Positions 24,165-35,900 of a DNA stretch of 64,000 bases are shown in pieces. Below the pieces are notes generated by a model. It had not been told where the DNA came from, made no database searches, and was given only the letters and a program-made list of their open reading frames with translations. This DNA comes from Capitulum mitella. Its lineage: Eukaryota; Arthropoda; Thecostraca; Pollicipedomorpha; Pollicipedidae. The translations under genes were made by a program, and so were the position numbers. Position 1 is the stretch's first letter; the number at the start of each line of letters is the position of its first letter. The DNA lies in NCBI GenBank assembly GCA_030062745.1, contig CP099841.1, positions 23,563,398 to 23,627,397 on the forward strand, read 5' to 3'.

Positions 24165-24440
24165 CCGCGACATCACGACAGCCGTCCGGAATCAGCGGCC
24201 GCATTATCACGATAGCCGTGCGGCATCGTAACAGCGGGCTGCTGCAGTATCACGACTACGGGCTGCGGTATCACGACAGCCGTGAGGCACGACGATGGTG
24301 GATTGCGGTGTCACAATGGTCTGGCCTATCACGACAGCGGCGTGGAATCATAACGGGCTGCGAAATTACGAGAGCTGGCTACAACACTGCGGCAAGGGTC
24401 GGTATCATTACGGCAGCGGGTCGCGGTATCACGGCAGCAG
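24165..24440. repeat. Degenerate array of TATCACGACAGCCGT-like units
   Basis: Units of roughly 20-27 bp built around ATCACGAC(A/T), GC(C/G)GT and GGGCTGCGG recur about ten times with considerable drift. Confidence 0.75.
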
Positions 24441-24976
24441 TCTGCAATGTCGAAAAGGCCTGCAAAATCACATCAATGGACCCAAGGATCAGGCCACGCC
24501 CTCTATGAACGGCAAACGAGTCTGCGGAATTACGGCACCTCCGCCAACGCGGCCCGCGCACCACCTCTCCCCCCCCCCCCCACCTCCTCCTGCAGGTTCG
24601 ACCGAGCCATTATAGAAGTTTTCCTCTCCCGGCGCCTTCCAATAATCTTCTGATCCATTCTGATTTACGGCCGTATGAAACTCATTCCGGAATCAGTTGG
24701 CCAGTATAAATCACGGGCCGCGGCGGGCGCTCGGCAGCCGTCGCCGCACCCGCCGCGCCGACGCGTTGTTTGGTATCTCAGGCGGCGGACGCCATCCTCA
24801 TCTGCATCGCCCCGCCCCATCCCCACCTCCGTCCCGCGGAGAGCAGCCACCTCGATTGGGTCACTTTACGACGGCCGAAACAGCCCCCCATTAACGTCCC
24901 CCGCCGACGCCGACTCATCTCCGGGCGACAGCCGGAAACCGCCGCCGGGCTTCCCCATCCCGATCTGCCGCCGTCC

Positions 24977-25205
24977 GACCGTCGATCTCCAGAGCCGTCC
25001 GACCGCCGATCTCTGACTGCCCGACCGCCGATCTCCGACTGCCCGACTGCCGATCTCTGGCCGTCCGACCACCGATCTCTCTCTGGCCGTCCGACCGCCG
25101 ATCTCCAGTCGTTCGACCGTCGATCTCCAGCCGTCCGACCGCCGATCTCTGGCCGTCCGACCGCCGATCTCTGGCCGTCCGATCGCCGATCTCTGGCCGT
25201 CGGGG
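24977..25205. repeat. About 21-bp tandem array with CCGATCTCTGGCCGTCCGAC units
   Basis: Roughly eleven units of about 18-22 bp, each with GATCTC and CCGACCG, homogeneous in the last third. The reverse strand reads as Arg/Ser/Asp/Gly repeats in several frames. Confidence 0.93.
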
Positions 25206-25809
25206 TCGCGGAAACGTCGCCGCTCCGTCTCCCTCCACCCCGGCCGGCCGCCAGTGTCACTCGACACCGTCGCCGAGTGTTTGCGGTCAGCGGACGGGGG
25301 CGGCGGCCGGCCGGCGCGCCGCGCCTCTCGCCGCGGCCATTAGACGGCTCTCAGACGGAGCCGCCCGATAAAAGCATCCATATCATATGTTGGACACCGC
25401 GTTTTATCCATTAACTCGGCCCGTCGTCGCCAATATTGACCGGCTGACCGCAGCAGGCGGCAAAAGTCGCTCGGGCCGGCGCAGCGCACGCTCGGGCGAC
25501 GAAACTGACGCAGACAGCCGGCCCGACGGACGTTCATAACAGAACTGTCGTCCGACCGCTGTGCCAACCCACAGACCAACAGCATCCATGAGCTGTCGGC
25601 ACACGTTTTGGAATAACCAACAAAAGATGTTCAGCAGAGACGGAAATCCCGCAAAGATTTGTTGCCGTCCGCGAGGCACCAGCACACAACCCGGTGACGG
25701 GTGCTCGCTTACCTCACCGCTGCCGCCAAAACCGCACCGTACTTCACCGCTGCTGTCGAGGCCGGATCGGACCGGTCCTGAACATCTCGGCCCAGGTGCG
25801 CGTACTTAC

Positions 25810-25897
25810 ATGGCGCCGACGTAGAGCACCTCGCGCCGCTCGTCCAGGAAGAACGTGCGGTAGTACAGCTTGCCGCATGTCAGTTCCTTGACGTGCT
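25810..25897 (-). CDS. Sema2a: Semaphorin-2A coding exon 2: start of sema domain
   Basis: This 88-nt exon begins with the last two bases of a Glu codon and ends with the first two bases of a Met codon. Between them are 28 codons containing HVKELTCGKLYYRTFF and EVLYVGA. This is the first beta strand of the semaphorin propeller; the CGKLYYRTF and LYVGAM words are hallmarks of class 2. The acceptor is CGTTACAG and the donor is a consensus GTAAGT. Incoming phase fits both candidate first exons (41243-41378 and 59802-59889), and the outgoing phase fits exon 3, whose first base G completes the ATG (Met) codon. The ACATG inside the exon is not a start; the frame runs through it. It is separated from exon 1 by 15.3 kb and from exon 3 by 12.0 kb. 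Confidence 0.95.
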
Positions 25898-26396
25898 CTG
25901 TAACGGAGGAACGCCGGGTCAGCATCCAGCTCCCAGAAACGAACAACGGTTGACCTAACATCGACAGACGTGTCTCGCATTACGGAAAACCCAGTCGGTC
26001 AACAGCGAGAAGCACCAGACAGTTCACAGTAAGAAGCAACGAATCAAACCGCATAAGCAATCTCCGATACGATTCGCTTTGACGGGCGCCTGGTAAGCCA
26101 ACGTTGCTTACAAACCAACATGGACCTTTTGGCAGCAGCAGCGAGCACACGTACTCAGATCTGAGCGAAACGCGTCACGTTGTTTGTTTAATGCTCTCTA
26201 CTAATAGGACTTCCCTCCAACTTCAACACGGGTCATAATACCTCGTTCAGCCAAATTATTAGCGTGACCAGGCTCAAAGGCCCCACAGGGAGGAAGTGAA
26301 CAAGAGAAAGCGGGAAGCCATTCAAAACATCATCAACGCTGAAACTACTTTGGCTGCCCCACTTGGTTTTACCAAATCAAAACGAACCCATGGAAA

Positions 26397-26835
26397 TTCA
26401 CACTGAGGCCAAACAACACAAATGAAACAGGTTCAAGGTGTACGGACTATCCAACAAAAACAAGCGCTCTCGAAAGACGCTCTCGGACGAACGGCTTGCG
26501 TCGTGCAGGCCTGGGCAGAAACAAAAGACAGGAGTAAACAAACAACGTCGATGGAGACACGCAAAAAAAAGACGGGAGACACGGCAGGAGAAATGGAAAG
26601 GAGGGCGAGAACACGAACGAACAAAGAACATGGAACGACATACAGAAGAACCGGAATAGCTGAGGGAAGAATATAGGGAAAAAAGAACAAAACTTACCGG
26701 ATAGATAAACGGACACAGAGAAATAACGCAAATCCAACAACACGGTAGACATAAAAACAACCAAGAAGAAAAACAATGTCCTATTAAAGCCAAGACTCAT
26801 GGCTAAGCTAGCAAACAGAGAACAAGCACAAAACA
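26397..26835. repeat. A-rich, purine-biased strand block
   Basis: The plus strand is dominated by A and G with very few T. Read on the minus strand it therefore yields hydrophobic Phe/Leu/Ser/Cys frames of up to 131 codons. These look like membrane proteins but follow directly from the composition. Confidence 0.7.
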
Positions 26836-26858
26836 CACGAACTCAGATGTAATGCTTG

Positions 26859-26900
26859 ATATACAAGGCATATATGGTATATGATATATGATATACAATA
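26859..26900. repeat. TATATGATA-type AT-rich patch
   Basis: Near-repeats of GATATATGATATAC-like sequence directly after the purine-biased block. Confidence 0.75.
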
Positions 26901-29900
26901 AACTGGAACGGAAACATCGGCACTGTCATAGTCGTTTGACAATATCTGGTGTTTTGCATTGTTAGTAAAACGAAGAATTGGACGACATATGCATTGTTAT
27001 AGTTCGCTGACCATATCGCTAATGATCAACTGACGCTAAATCTTCAGGATCAGAAGCATTTAAAAAGGTGAACGCTTTTGTTAATGAGCTGTTGCTCCGA
27101 AACTTGTCGAAACCCCGGAGGATCATACATCCTTTGGCGATAACAAGCAAAAAAGATACCGCAGCACTGGCCATAACGATGTACCACTCACTACAACGGC
27201 CAACGCGTGCTATCGTCCCGCCGTCCCGAGTAAGTCCCAGCTAACGACCCGACGCTAAAGCCCTCCCCGAGGCAGCACACCCGCCGCTGCCGACACCGCC
27301 ACCGCCTCCGGCCGACGTCCACTTAGGGCGTCCACCACCACGTCGCGCCGCCGCGGTCCGCGACATACATAAACACACAAACAACGCAAATTGGCTCGAA
27401 CCGGAAACAACGGCGGCCGTTCGTTTCCGGGGGCGATTAAGACGCCGGCGCGGTGAGACGCCGCCCCCCGCGGCCGTATAAATCAGGCCCGGCCGCCTCC
27501 ACAACAGGCCGAACCGGCGGCGCCGCTCTATCGATTCACATCCGTCCCGGCCGGCGTCCGCCGCCCGCTGCTCCCAGGTGTGCCGGCCGCCGCAAACAGG
27601 TGAGCCCGCCGCCCGAACGGGCAGCGCTCCGTGCGGCGAGGCGGCTCCGCTGCGGCCGCGCAGGAGCGACTCCTGGAGCGGACGCGGCGGTTCGAGCGCG
27701 ACCCGCACGGCAGTTCCGCGGCAGTTCGCGTGACAGTTCTGCCGCAGTTTCAGCGGTAGTTAAGCTCTACTCCGTGCAGCAGTTCCATCACAGTCCGCGC
27801 GGCAGGTCCTCGTGGGTCCGTGCGGCAGCTCCAGTCTGCTTCCTGCGGCCGTTCAGGTCCGGTCCGCGCGTCAATGTCGGTCCGGTCGGCGCGGCGGCCG
27901 CCGGCGGGCGGGGCTCGCTGTCGGCGTGGTGCCGGCCGGCCGGAGCGGCGCCGATCGGACGGCTGATGGCGGGCGCGGCCGGCCGGGCGGGCGCCGCTCG
28001 TGACACCGCCGCCATTGTCGGCCGCTCGCCGGCCCGTCAGGCGGCGGCACCGCCGGCACGGCGTGAAACACGGACCGCCGCAGGACGCCGGCGATCGCCG
28101 CCTCAGCAGGCGAGCCGGGGACGTGACCGCCGCGGCGTCATCGCGTGCCGACGACTCGCGGCAGAGGCCGGTCACGACTGGCGGGCCGACCACCGAACCC
28201 TGCCTCCACCGACGTCCAGTCACCCGGTCGCGTCCGGACGACGCTGATCCCACTCCCGCGGAGCCATTACGCGGTGTCAGATCTCACGCGCTGCTAGCGC
28301 CGCCCTCAACTCGCTCTTCAGACAGTAAGGAGACGCGGTGACATGTGTCGCAGCGATGTCCCGCGTTTGCCCCCAGACAGCCTCGTATCAATCAGGACGA
28401 AAGACCGGGTTCCTGTGAGCGGCGCCGCGTCCATTTACCTGGAACCAACGGCAACCGCAAACACGCCGCGACACAGGTTCGCGGGAGATCAATGGCCGAC
28501 ACATACATCACGCTCAGCCGGTTCCTTGGAATCGTATCGCGCCGTCTCAGCCGCACGTCAACGGGAGGCCTTCGAAAAACAGCGGCGTCACGTCTGAAGC
28601 GGCCACACTTTACGTCTGGTGGACTGACTGCCCGGTCTGCCGCCGGCTTCTCGGACGTCGCGATGAACAGCAGGTCATTGCGTCACACCAGAAAGTGACG
28701 CTGCCTCCGGGAACCGCTACAATTCGCTCCCATTGTCCACTGAGAGTCTTACCCAACTGGCACGGATTAAAACCGAGATTTTAATTCTGAGACAAATGAG
28801 CCTCCAACAGCGCCACTTATGCACTCCTGCCAAGCCCTTTTCAGGCGGCGAAGGCGACGATTTCGTTCCAAAAATAACGGCGCTCCCATTCAGCCCTTAT
28901 CTGATAACATCCGCTGGCACTCGGCTCCGTCCTGTGGACGTGACATTTCCATATCGAGCCGGCTTCGCTCCGCGACACCAGCCATCTCAGTTATGAGGAC
29001 ACCTGACGTCACCGCGGCGCAGAGTCGCCGCCGCGACGCGTCGGTGACAGCTGGGCCTCAGCGTGGTGGCGTTTCATCAGCGTCCGTCGAATCCCTCCCC
29101 CTCCCTCTCCCACCCGCGTGGAAGGGTTCAATGGACACGACCGCACCGAGAACGTCATACAGAGGAGGAGGACGAGGCGGATCAGAAGCGGTGGCGATAG
29201 TGGGATGCTCATCGGAACTCAAAAACCGCGGCGGCAGACATCGCAGATCAGGCCAAGAGACGGGAAACCCGCGGGGCAGACTCAGCGACGGCAAACGCAT
29301 CGAACCGCGGCCGCGGAGCCCAGCCGGCGGCAGAAACTGCAGAGCCGACCTGGCCGGCGGCGGCAGAATCGGCGGCGCCGCGCCGGTGGCGCCGGCCGCC
29401 CGGATTTGTCGGCCCATCGAACGTTATAAATCCGGCGCGGCCGCCGCTGACGGCCCATCTGTTTGGCTCGGGCGGCTCTAATCAAAGTGTGACCGGCGCC
29501 GCCGCTCGGGACGCCGCCGCCCCGTCCCGGCCACCTGGCAGTCCCGAGCCCGCAGTCCGGCCGCTCCCGGGCACAGGCCGCCGCTCCGGAGCCGATACAC
29601 AGCCCGGCACAGGGGCGACGAGTGAAGAGCGGGGGCGCGGGCGACGGCGCCCGGCGCCGACGCCTCTGGAGAAGAGAATAAATCCGGCGAACCCGGCCGA
29701 GCACCTCTGGAGAACGGATCAGCCCGAGCCAGCCGGGCGCTAAGCCCGCGAACGCTGACTCGGCTTCGAACGCTCCCGACGCGGACAAATGAAGCCGGCT
29801 GCGGCCGCAACACGGAAGAGGTCCGCCCGTCCAAACGACACCGACACCGTGGTCCATCAGCGTCACACAAAAGACCTGCGCTCCGATTCCGCGAATATGG

Positions 29901-32900
29901 GCTCTCTCTTCCAAAGGGCATAGTTTCGGAGACCGCCTATAGCCAGCTTACGCGCTGATCAAGAGACCAACTTTGTATTTGAAACTCCAGTCGAACTCCA
30001 TGGGCCGCAGTAATTGAAGTTCATTTGAGCGGCTGCAAAGTTGATATCGGTCTCCGCCGCGCGATATTGAAGTTAAGCAATTGGCGCCAGAAGCCGGTTA
30101 CAGCTGTAGCGACATTTTATGGCCCCGCAGGCGACCGAGGTTGACGCTTCATGTGCAGTTTTCTCATGTTCGTCTTAAAACCAAAGGAAAATAAGTTGCT
30201 TCCTTTTCTAGGCAAGACATGTCCAATGCACTTCCGGCGAAGCCCCAGCAAATCACAACAATCACTCGCACTACATTTTAATCAAGTTCATGGCTCAAAA
30301 GGACTCCTGCGGTCACTGCTGAGGACGCCTGATTACAATTTCGGAGCAGTTCGGCTACAAAAACGGCGCTCTCCCCCGCCATTCGGTCGACCTTGACTGG
30401 CTTGGCCGGCTTGCGGAGACACGGCGCGAGTATCAGGACGGACGTCGTTATGCCGCTCCCACCCAGCCTCGAGTTCCAAAGCCAACGGAGCAGACGATAT
30501 ACGACCGCCTCAGGACCGGTTTGTCCAACCGGCACGGTCGTAAAACCCTGCGGAACTAATCGCTCCGCTATCAAAACCGAGCTCGGCGGGCAAATGTGGG
30601 CCGGCCCGCGGTTTGTCGGAGCCGTCGCCGAACGGATGCAATGCAAACGAACCCTCGGCGAGCGCCGATAAATTTCGGGCGATTTTGCCAGAAGTCGGTG
30701 CGCTGAGCGCTCAATGACCGGACGTCCGCCGGTTTCGCGCTCGCCTCAGAGCTGGCGGCATCCGCGAGTTAATACGCCATTAACGGCCGACGTCAGCTCC
30801 GCAGATGTGACGCGCAAATAGCAAACACCGCCTCCGAGCCCCACCAAAGGCGCGCGCTCCCGTTTCTTGGCGCCGTCCGGGCGCCGACCGGCGTCGATCA
30901 TCGGGACCCACCGGACCTGGCGCTGCCGCCCGAACGCCTTTTACCATCTCCGGCGGCATTGTCGGCGCCGTCCGTCCGCCCGGTCCGCAGCATCTGCTTG
31001 GCACCGTTCCCCGGCGGCGCGCCAAGCGCCGCGGCCGCGCCGTCGTCGCCGGCGCCGCGTCGACCCGCCGCGGTCGGCGGGCCGCCGGCCGCCGTCGGCT
31101 GCGCCGGGACGTGTTCCGCAGCTGCCACAAGTGTCCGCTCCGACGGCGATGCAGGCTGCGACTGGACGCCGGACGGGGCGCGGTACCGGCGTCCCGGCCG
31201 GACAGCGGCCGTCAGCGGCCGACTGGCGGCGGCGCCGCCGTTTGGCAAGCCCCGTCAGGCGCGCCGCGAGATTCAGGTAACGTTGTTTTCGCAGTCGTTT
31301 GGCAGACGTTCTCGCCGATAAAATCCGCGGTCATTCCGTCCGTGTCATCTTTCCGGTCGGAATGCCGTAAAACACCGTGTGACGGCAAATGAGCACAAAA
31401 CAAAGGCCGTAAAATTAGCTCGGCCGTCTCGAACCATGGCATGCCAGTTCGGCCCGGCCGTCGGCAGCACTCATTCCCTCCCGCGCCCGCCGCCGTTTCC
31501 TCGCGCACTCTACCTCCCTCCGGCACCAGCTGCAGCCTCCACCTGCGCACCGGCCGCATCGCCGGGCGCCAGCGGGTCACGTGGACCAGAGCGGCCGCAG
31601 TCGAAAGGTTATCGACCGATCGTCACCCAGCACGCCCCCAGGTCGACCCGAGCACGCCCTCCGCCGCGGCCGAGCACGCCGCTCAAATGCACTGGACCGC
31701 GAGTTCGGGACAGTTTGAAGGAGCGGCGGCGCGGCCGCGGATCGCCCGGCGGACGGCGCCTAAATCACTGGCCGCCCTCCTCCGGCCTCGTTAGCCGGCC
31801 GTCTCTTTCAGTTTCCTGCGCGGCGGCGTCCAGGGCCCAGGTGCTCGGCGGGAATGGCTCTCATTACGACGACGAGGCGACCCGGAGTCATTAGACGAGT
31901 GGCTCCGCTGCGCCCACTCGAGCGCCGCTCGTAAATCCCGAACCGAATTTTCGGAACGGGAAGCGCGGCCGCCGGGGCCGGCCGCTCCCAGGGTCTGGAG
32001 CGAGCGCGCCCTCGGCCGACCGTCCCTGTACCGCCGGGCGCGAAAACAGCTGCAGACACTCCCGACAACAGTTTAATGTTGTTGGAGCCCGCCTCGCCCG
32101 TGTGACGGCAGCAAGTCATGATGGCTCTATTCATGGCGCGCATCGGAGCGGCATCATACATGCATTCCGCACAGTCGCAGCGTCATCTCGCGATGTGTCC
32201 TGCATATTTCGCGCATCGATACCGTCCATAAACACGGGCGCGTGAGAAACATTGCAAAACACGCATCGGCAACCGCGGCACGTCCGTCAACCAAAGCCGA
32301 GGCGACGACTCAGCGCCGAGACTCTCCCGGTGAGTCTTCGCCGCCCGCCGGCGCTGCCGGCCAGCATGACGACGCACGGCGATGAGTCGCCGGAACGGCG
32401 CGCCGCGCCTTGCGTAAGCGCCCGGAGGCGGCCGACGCGCGGCAGCCCGTCAATCGCCGCCGCCGGCCGGCCGGCCGGCCGCCGGGCGCCCGCCGAGCGG
32501 CGACACCCCGCCGCGCACAATGGAGCGTGACGCGACGCGAGCCGCCGCCGCCGAGCCCATGACAGCGGCCGAACAAGCCCGCTTATGAAAGGTGACGAGG
32601 CGGCGACGGGGCGCCCGTCTCGCCGCCTCGACGGGGCCCCGTCTCGTCGTCGCCGCGAGGTCGTGTCGGCGAGCCCGGCGGCCGGTCAGCCCGGGGCCGG
32701 CGGCGGCCGTCGGCAGTCGGCGGGAGCCGCTGGCCGGCCACTCGCCGTCACGGGGACGGACCACTTTCGAAAGGACCGACCGGCGTCGAGAGGCGCCTCC
32801 CTCCGGCCGGCCACTCGGCGCCGGTCCTCGGACGCCTGCCAGACGCGGCGGCAGCTCGGCCTCTCTCTCCGACTGCGTCCGGCCGGCCGGTGTCGACTGT

Positions 32901-35900
32901 CGTCAGCAGACCCGCGGCCAGTCCGCGAGGAACGTCTGACGCCCGCCGGCCAGCCGCCGGAAGTCGACACAAAAACTCGCGACGCCGCCTGGCCCGCCGC
33001 CCCCGCCGCCGCCGCCGCCGCGATCCAGACGGCCGGCACACAGAGCTGCAGCCGCTGACCAAAAAGCACGGCGGACATCAACATGGACCAGATGGCTCCG
33101 ACAACTCAGCCGTGCGATGACGTTGGGCGATCACAAACACAGCGCCCCGGGCCACGGCGGCCGCGACCCTCGCGGCGCCTCCGGCCCGCCGACCAATCGG
33201 CGGCCGCGTCACAGCCGGCCGCGCGTGTCGGCGGCGGCGATTGGCCGCCGGGCGCCGGAGACGGTTGCCATGCCGCAGCGGCGTGCAATCGGGCCGCGGC
33301 GGCCGCCTTCACCTGGCCCGGTATCGCGCCATCGGCGAGCGCTCCGGCGGCGCTCGAGAACCGGCCGGCCGGCGGCTCGCGAGCGGGCGGGCGGCGCCGA
33401 CGGCGGCTGAGCCGGCTGAGCGCGGCGCGAGGCAGTACTTAGGCCGCGAGGGCCGCCGGCACGCCGGCACGGCACGCACCGGCGCCGCTGTAATCCGGGG
33501 CTCTCGAGAGAGCCGGCGCGCCGGCGGGACCGCCACCTGCGATCGCCGCTCCACGCGCGGGGAGGCGGCGGCGGGCTCGGCGGCGGCAAGGGCCGGCCAG
33601 TCGGCCCTCTCCCACGCGCTGCCGGAGCCGTCGGCGCAGCTGCAGCCGTCGGTCGTGGGAGGCTGCGATCGTCGGTAGGCCGGCAGGATTGCGACGCCGC
33701 CGCCGACGGCCGCCGGGCGGACAGGAAAAGCAGAAGCTATCCTTCAGCAGCGCAGCGGCTCCCGGACAAGGTCGTATTACCATACCACATACAGCGCCAG
33801 CACCTCGGCGGGGGCGCTGGCCACGCCGCGGCTGTCGCCAGGCGTCGGGCGGCGGACGCGGTAACCGTGACGCGCCGCGCCGTCCTCGCCTCGTCCGGCG
33901 GCCCGCCGACCATCTGTGTTTACCTCATGAGCACCCTGTTGCAGGAAACACTTATGTAAACGCTGCGGCGGGGCGGGATATTAGATCCGCGAGCGGGCCC
34001 GTCCGTCGCGCCGGCGCTGATTAAACTGGACCGGGCCGCGGCCGCCCGTAATAACCGACACACGCCGATTACGGCAGTCATTCAATACTGAAACGGGAAA
34101 TTAGTGTGCCGGTGACTATTCTGCCAGCGGCCGCCGACGGAGACCGTCGACCGGCCGCCGCCGCCGTTTCGGCCGGTCCGCGGGAGAAGCCGCCGCCGCC
34201 AGACGGCGGCCGACATTTAAAGTGGGGTCAATCAGCGCTCGGCGGAGCGACATTCGCGTCGGACCAGACGCCGCCACGGCGAAATGGCGGCGCAGCGTGC
34301 TTCCGGGGGGGGGGGCGGCCGTGTCACAGTCGTCGCGCCACTCGTGGAGATCCCTAGGCGGCGGACCAGCGTGGCACAGAACGTGCGGGTATCGTTTCGG
34401 AAAGGGTTAAACGGGCCTTCATTTTCTGTTCTTGAAGGGATTGAATTGCTCATACACCAAGCTGACAGGCTATGCACTGAAATGAACTGTCATATTTCCG
34501 CAAGTGATTTTCATGGCCGGAAATAGCGACCGCGAATAGCGAAGGAACTATGCATTATGGCATGACCTTCTGGCTCGGGAAAAGACTGAGGCTACATCAA
34601 AAACCGTGACGACGTTACGTCAAAACAAAGTCTCCCTCGGAGCAAACTACAAAGGCCTATTGCTCTGATGAGCTTATTGCAAACCCGAGTTTAAAATTTC
34701 ATCACAAACAGCAACGACTGGACCGAGTTAAGCTGGCATGTTTCCATGAACGGCCACTTAGCCATATAGCACAATCGCGCCACCAGTGAGGAGACGCACG
34801 TCCATACGGCAGGTCGGCCAAAGACCCTACTGGCTATGGATTTCGGTAATTGTAGCATTAGCTCTATGGTAATGCATGGGAAGAAATCGCCTCAAAATGG
34901 CCCAGGCCTCACCATATCTGTAAACGTTCCTACGGCCATGGCTAGCACTGCTCCTTCGCGTTCGAAAGAGCATCGTTATGAACTAAACATGGACCTGGTC
35001 TCACGGTACCGGCCTTTCAGCGGTACGCCGCGGCGCGTTTGCGGACACTGGCTTGGCGTGACGGTTCTGAAGAGCAGTCTGCGGCGGCTCTCCCCGCCAA
35101 ACCGCGAGGTCGAGCTCCGGCGCGCCGAGACGGTCAAAGTCGGCCCGCCTCCGCCCGCTGGGCCGATCCCTGACGGTCGGACACATTAGCTGGCTGACGT
35201 TTTCCGAGTGCAGCCGCGTATTTGGGCACTCTTGTCACGGCAGGCTTCCAAAAATGGCCGGTATACTAGACGGCGTCACGCCAGCGGCAGCAGTGACGCC
35301 AGAGCTGCACTGAGCTTTCCCCGGCGGCCAAACGGCTGTCTCCGCCGGGCAGCAGGGACAATGAGCTGCCTCCGCTGGGTACGAGGTCCGAGTGAGGGGT
35401 ATTAAGTAGACTGTCTAGCGAGCAGCAGGAAGCTGGAGATGCTTAGGAAAAGGAGGGGGCCTGAGCCAGCATCTCTGGCGTTTCTCGGTGTGACAGAAAT
35501 GGCACACGCTCATGGCGCAGCTCACGCTCCCATAAACGAATAGTGTTGAGCCCGTTCAAATTTCCACACCAAGCTAGATAGCTGAGAGAGCTCCACTTGT
35601 GATAGTACGAAACCAGGAAAATGACCATGACTAGGTCCAGCACAGAACTGCTTTCAGAAATACCTCGGAACTTTTCCGGACGATGAGGATGGGAATTCGA
35701 AAAAACTCCACTACATGACAGGGTTGACATCAATCTTACTATCGGAGCCGCCGAAAGGATTATCTCTGAGAGTCAATACCAATTTCTTCATGACGTGAAA
35801 GTACGGGAACATATATCCCTCATATCACGTTGTTAGAAACGTAAGCTGTCATCACAGATCCAACCTAAAACGGGTCTCACAGAGTTCGGGGAGACCACCC

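Larger units (their letters stand above)
13809..25809. other. Sema2a intron 2 (12.0 kb), hosting the nested opposite-strand ORF
   Basis: Bounded by the exon 2 donor GTAAGT and the exon 3 acceptor TTTCAG. It contains the membrane-protein frame at 16321-16707, the uncertain open stretch at 14989-15489, an AT-rich island at 17.9-19.4 kb, and arrays at 18.88, 19.84, 22.03-22.34, 24.17-24.44 and 24.98-25.21 kb. G or C runs occur near 14.71, 19.83 and 24.57 kb. I see no further semaphorin exon. Confidence 0.7.

Noticed and set aside
26398..26836. Overlapping minus-strand frames of up to 131 codons that look like hydrophobic membrane proteins
   Set aside because: They follow from the A/G-rich plus strand: the complementary pyrimidine codons encode Phe, Leu, Ser and Cys in every frame. 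Several frames overlap with the same look.
35443..35733. 96-codon minus-strand frame with a hydrophobic segment
   Set aside because: No recognised domain, no splice or codon-use support, and a length within chance for the window.
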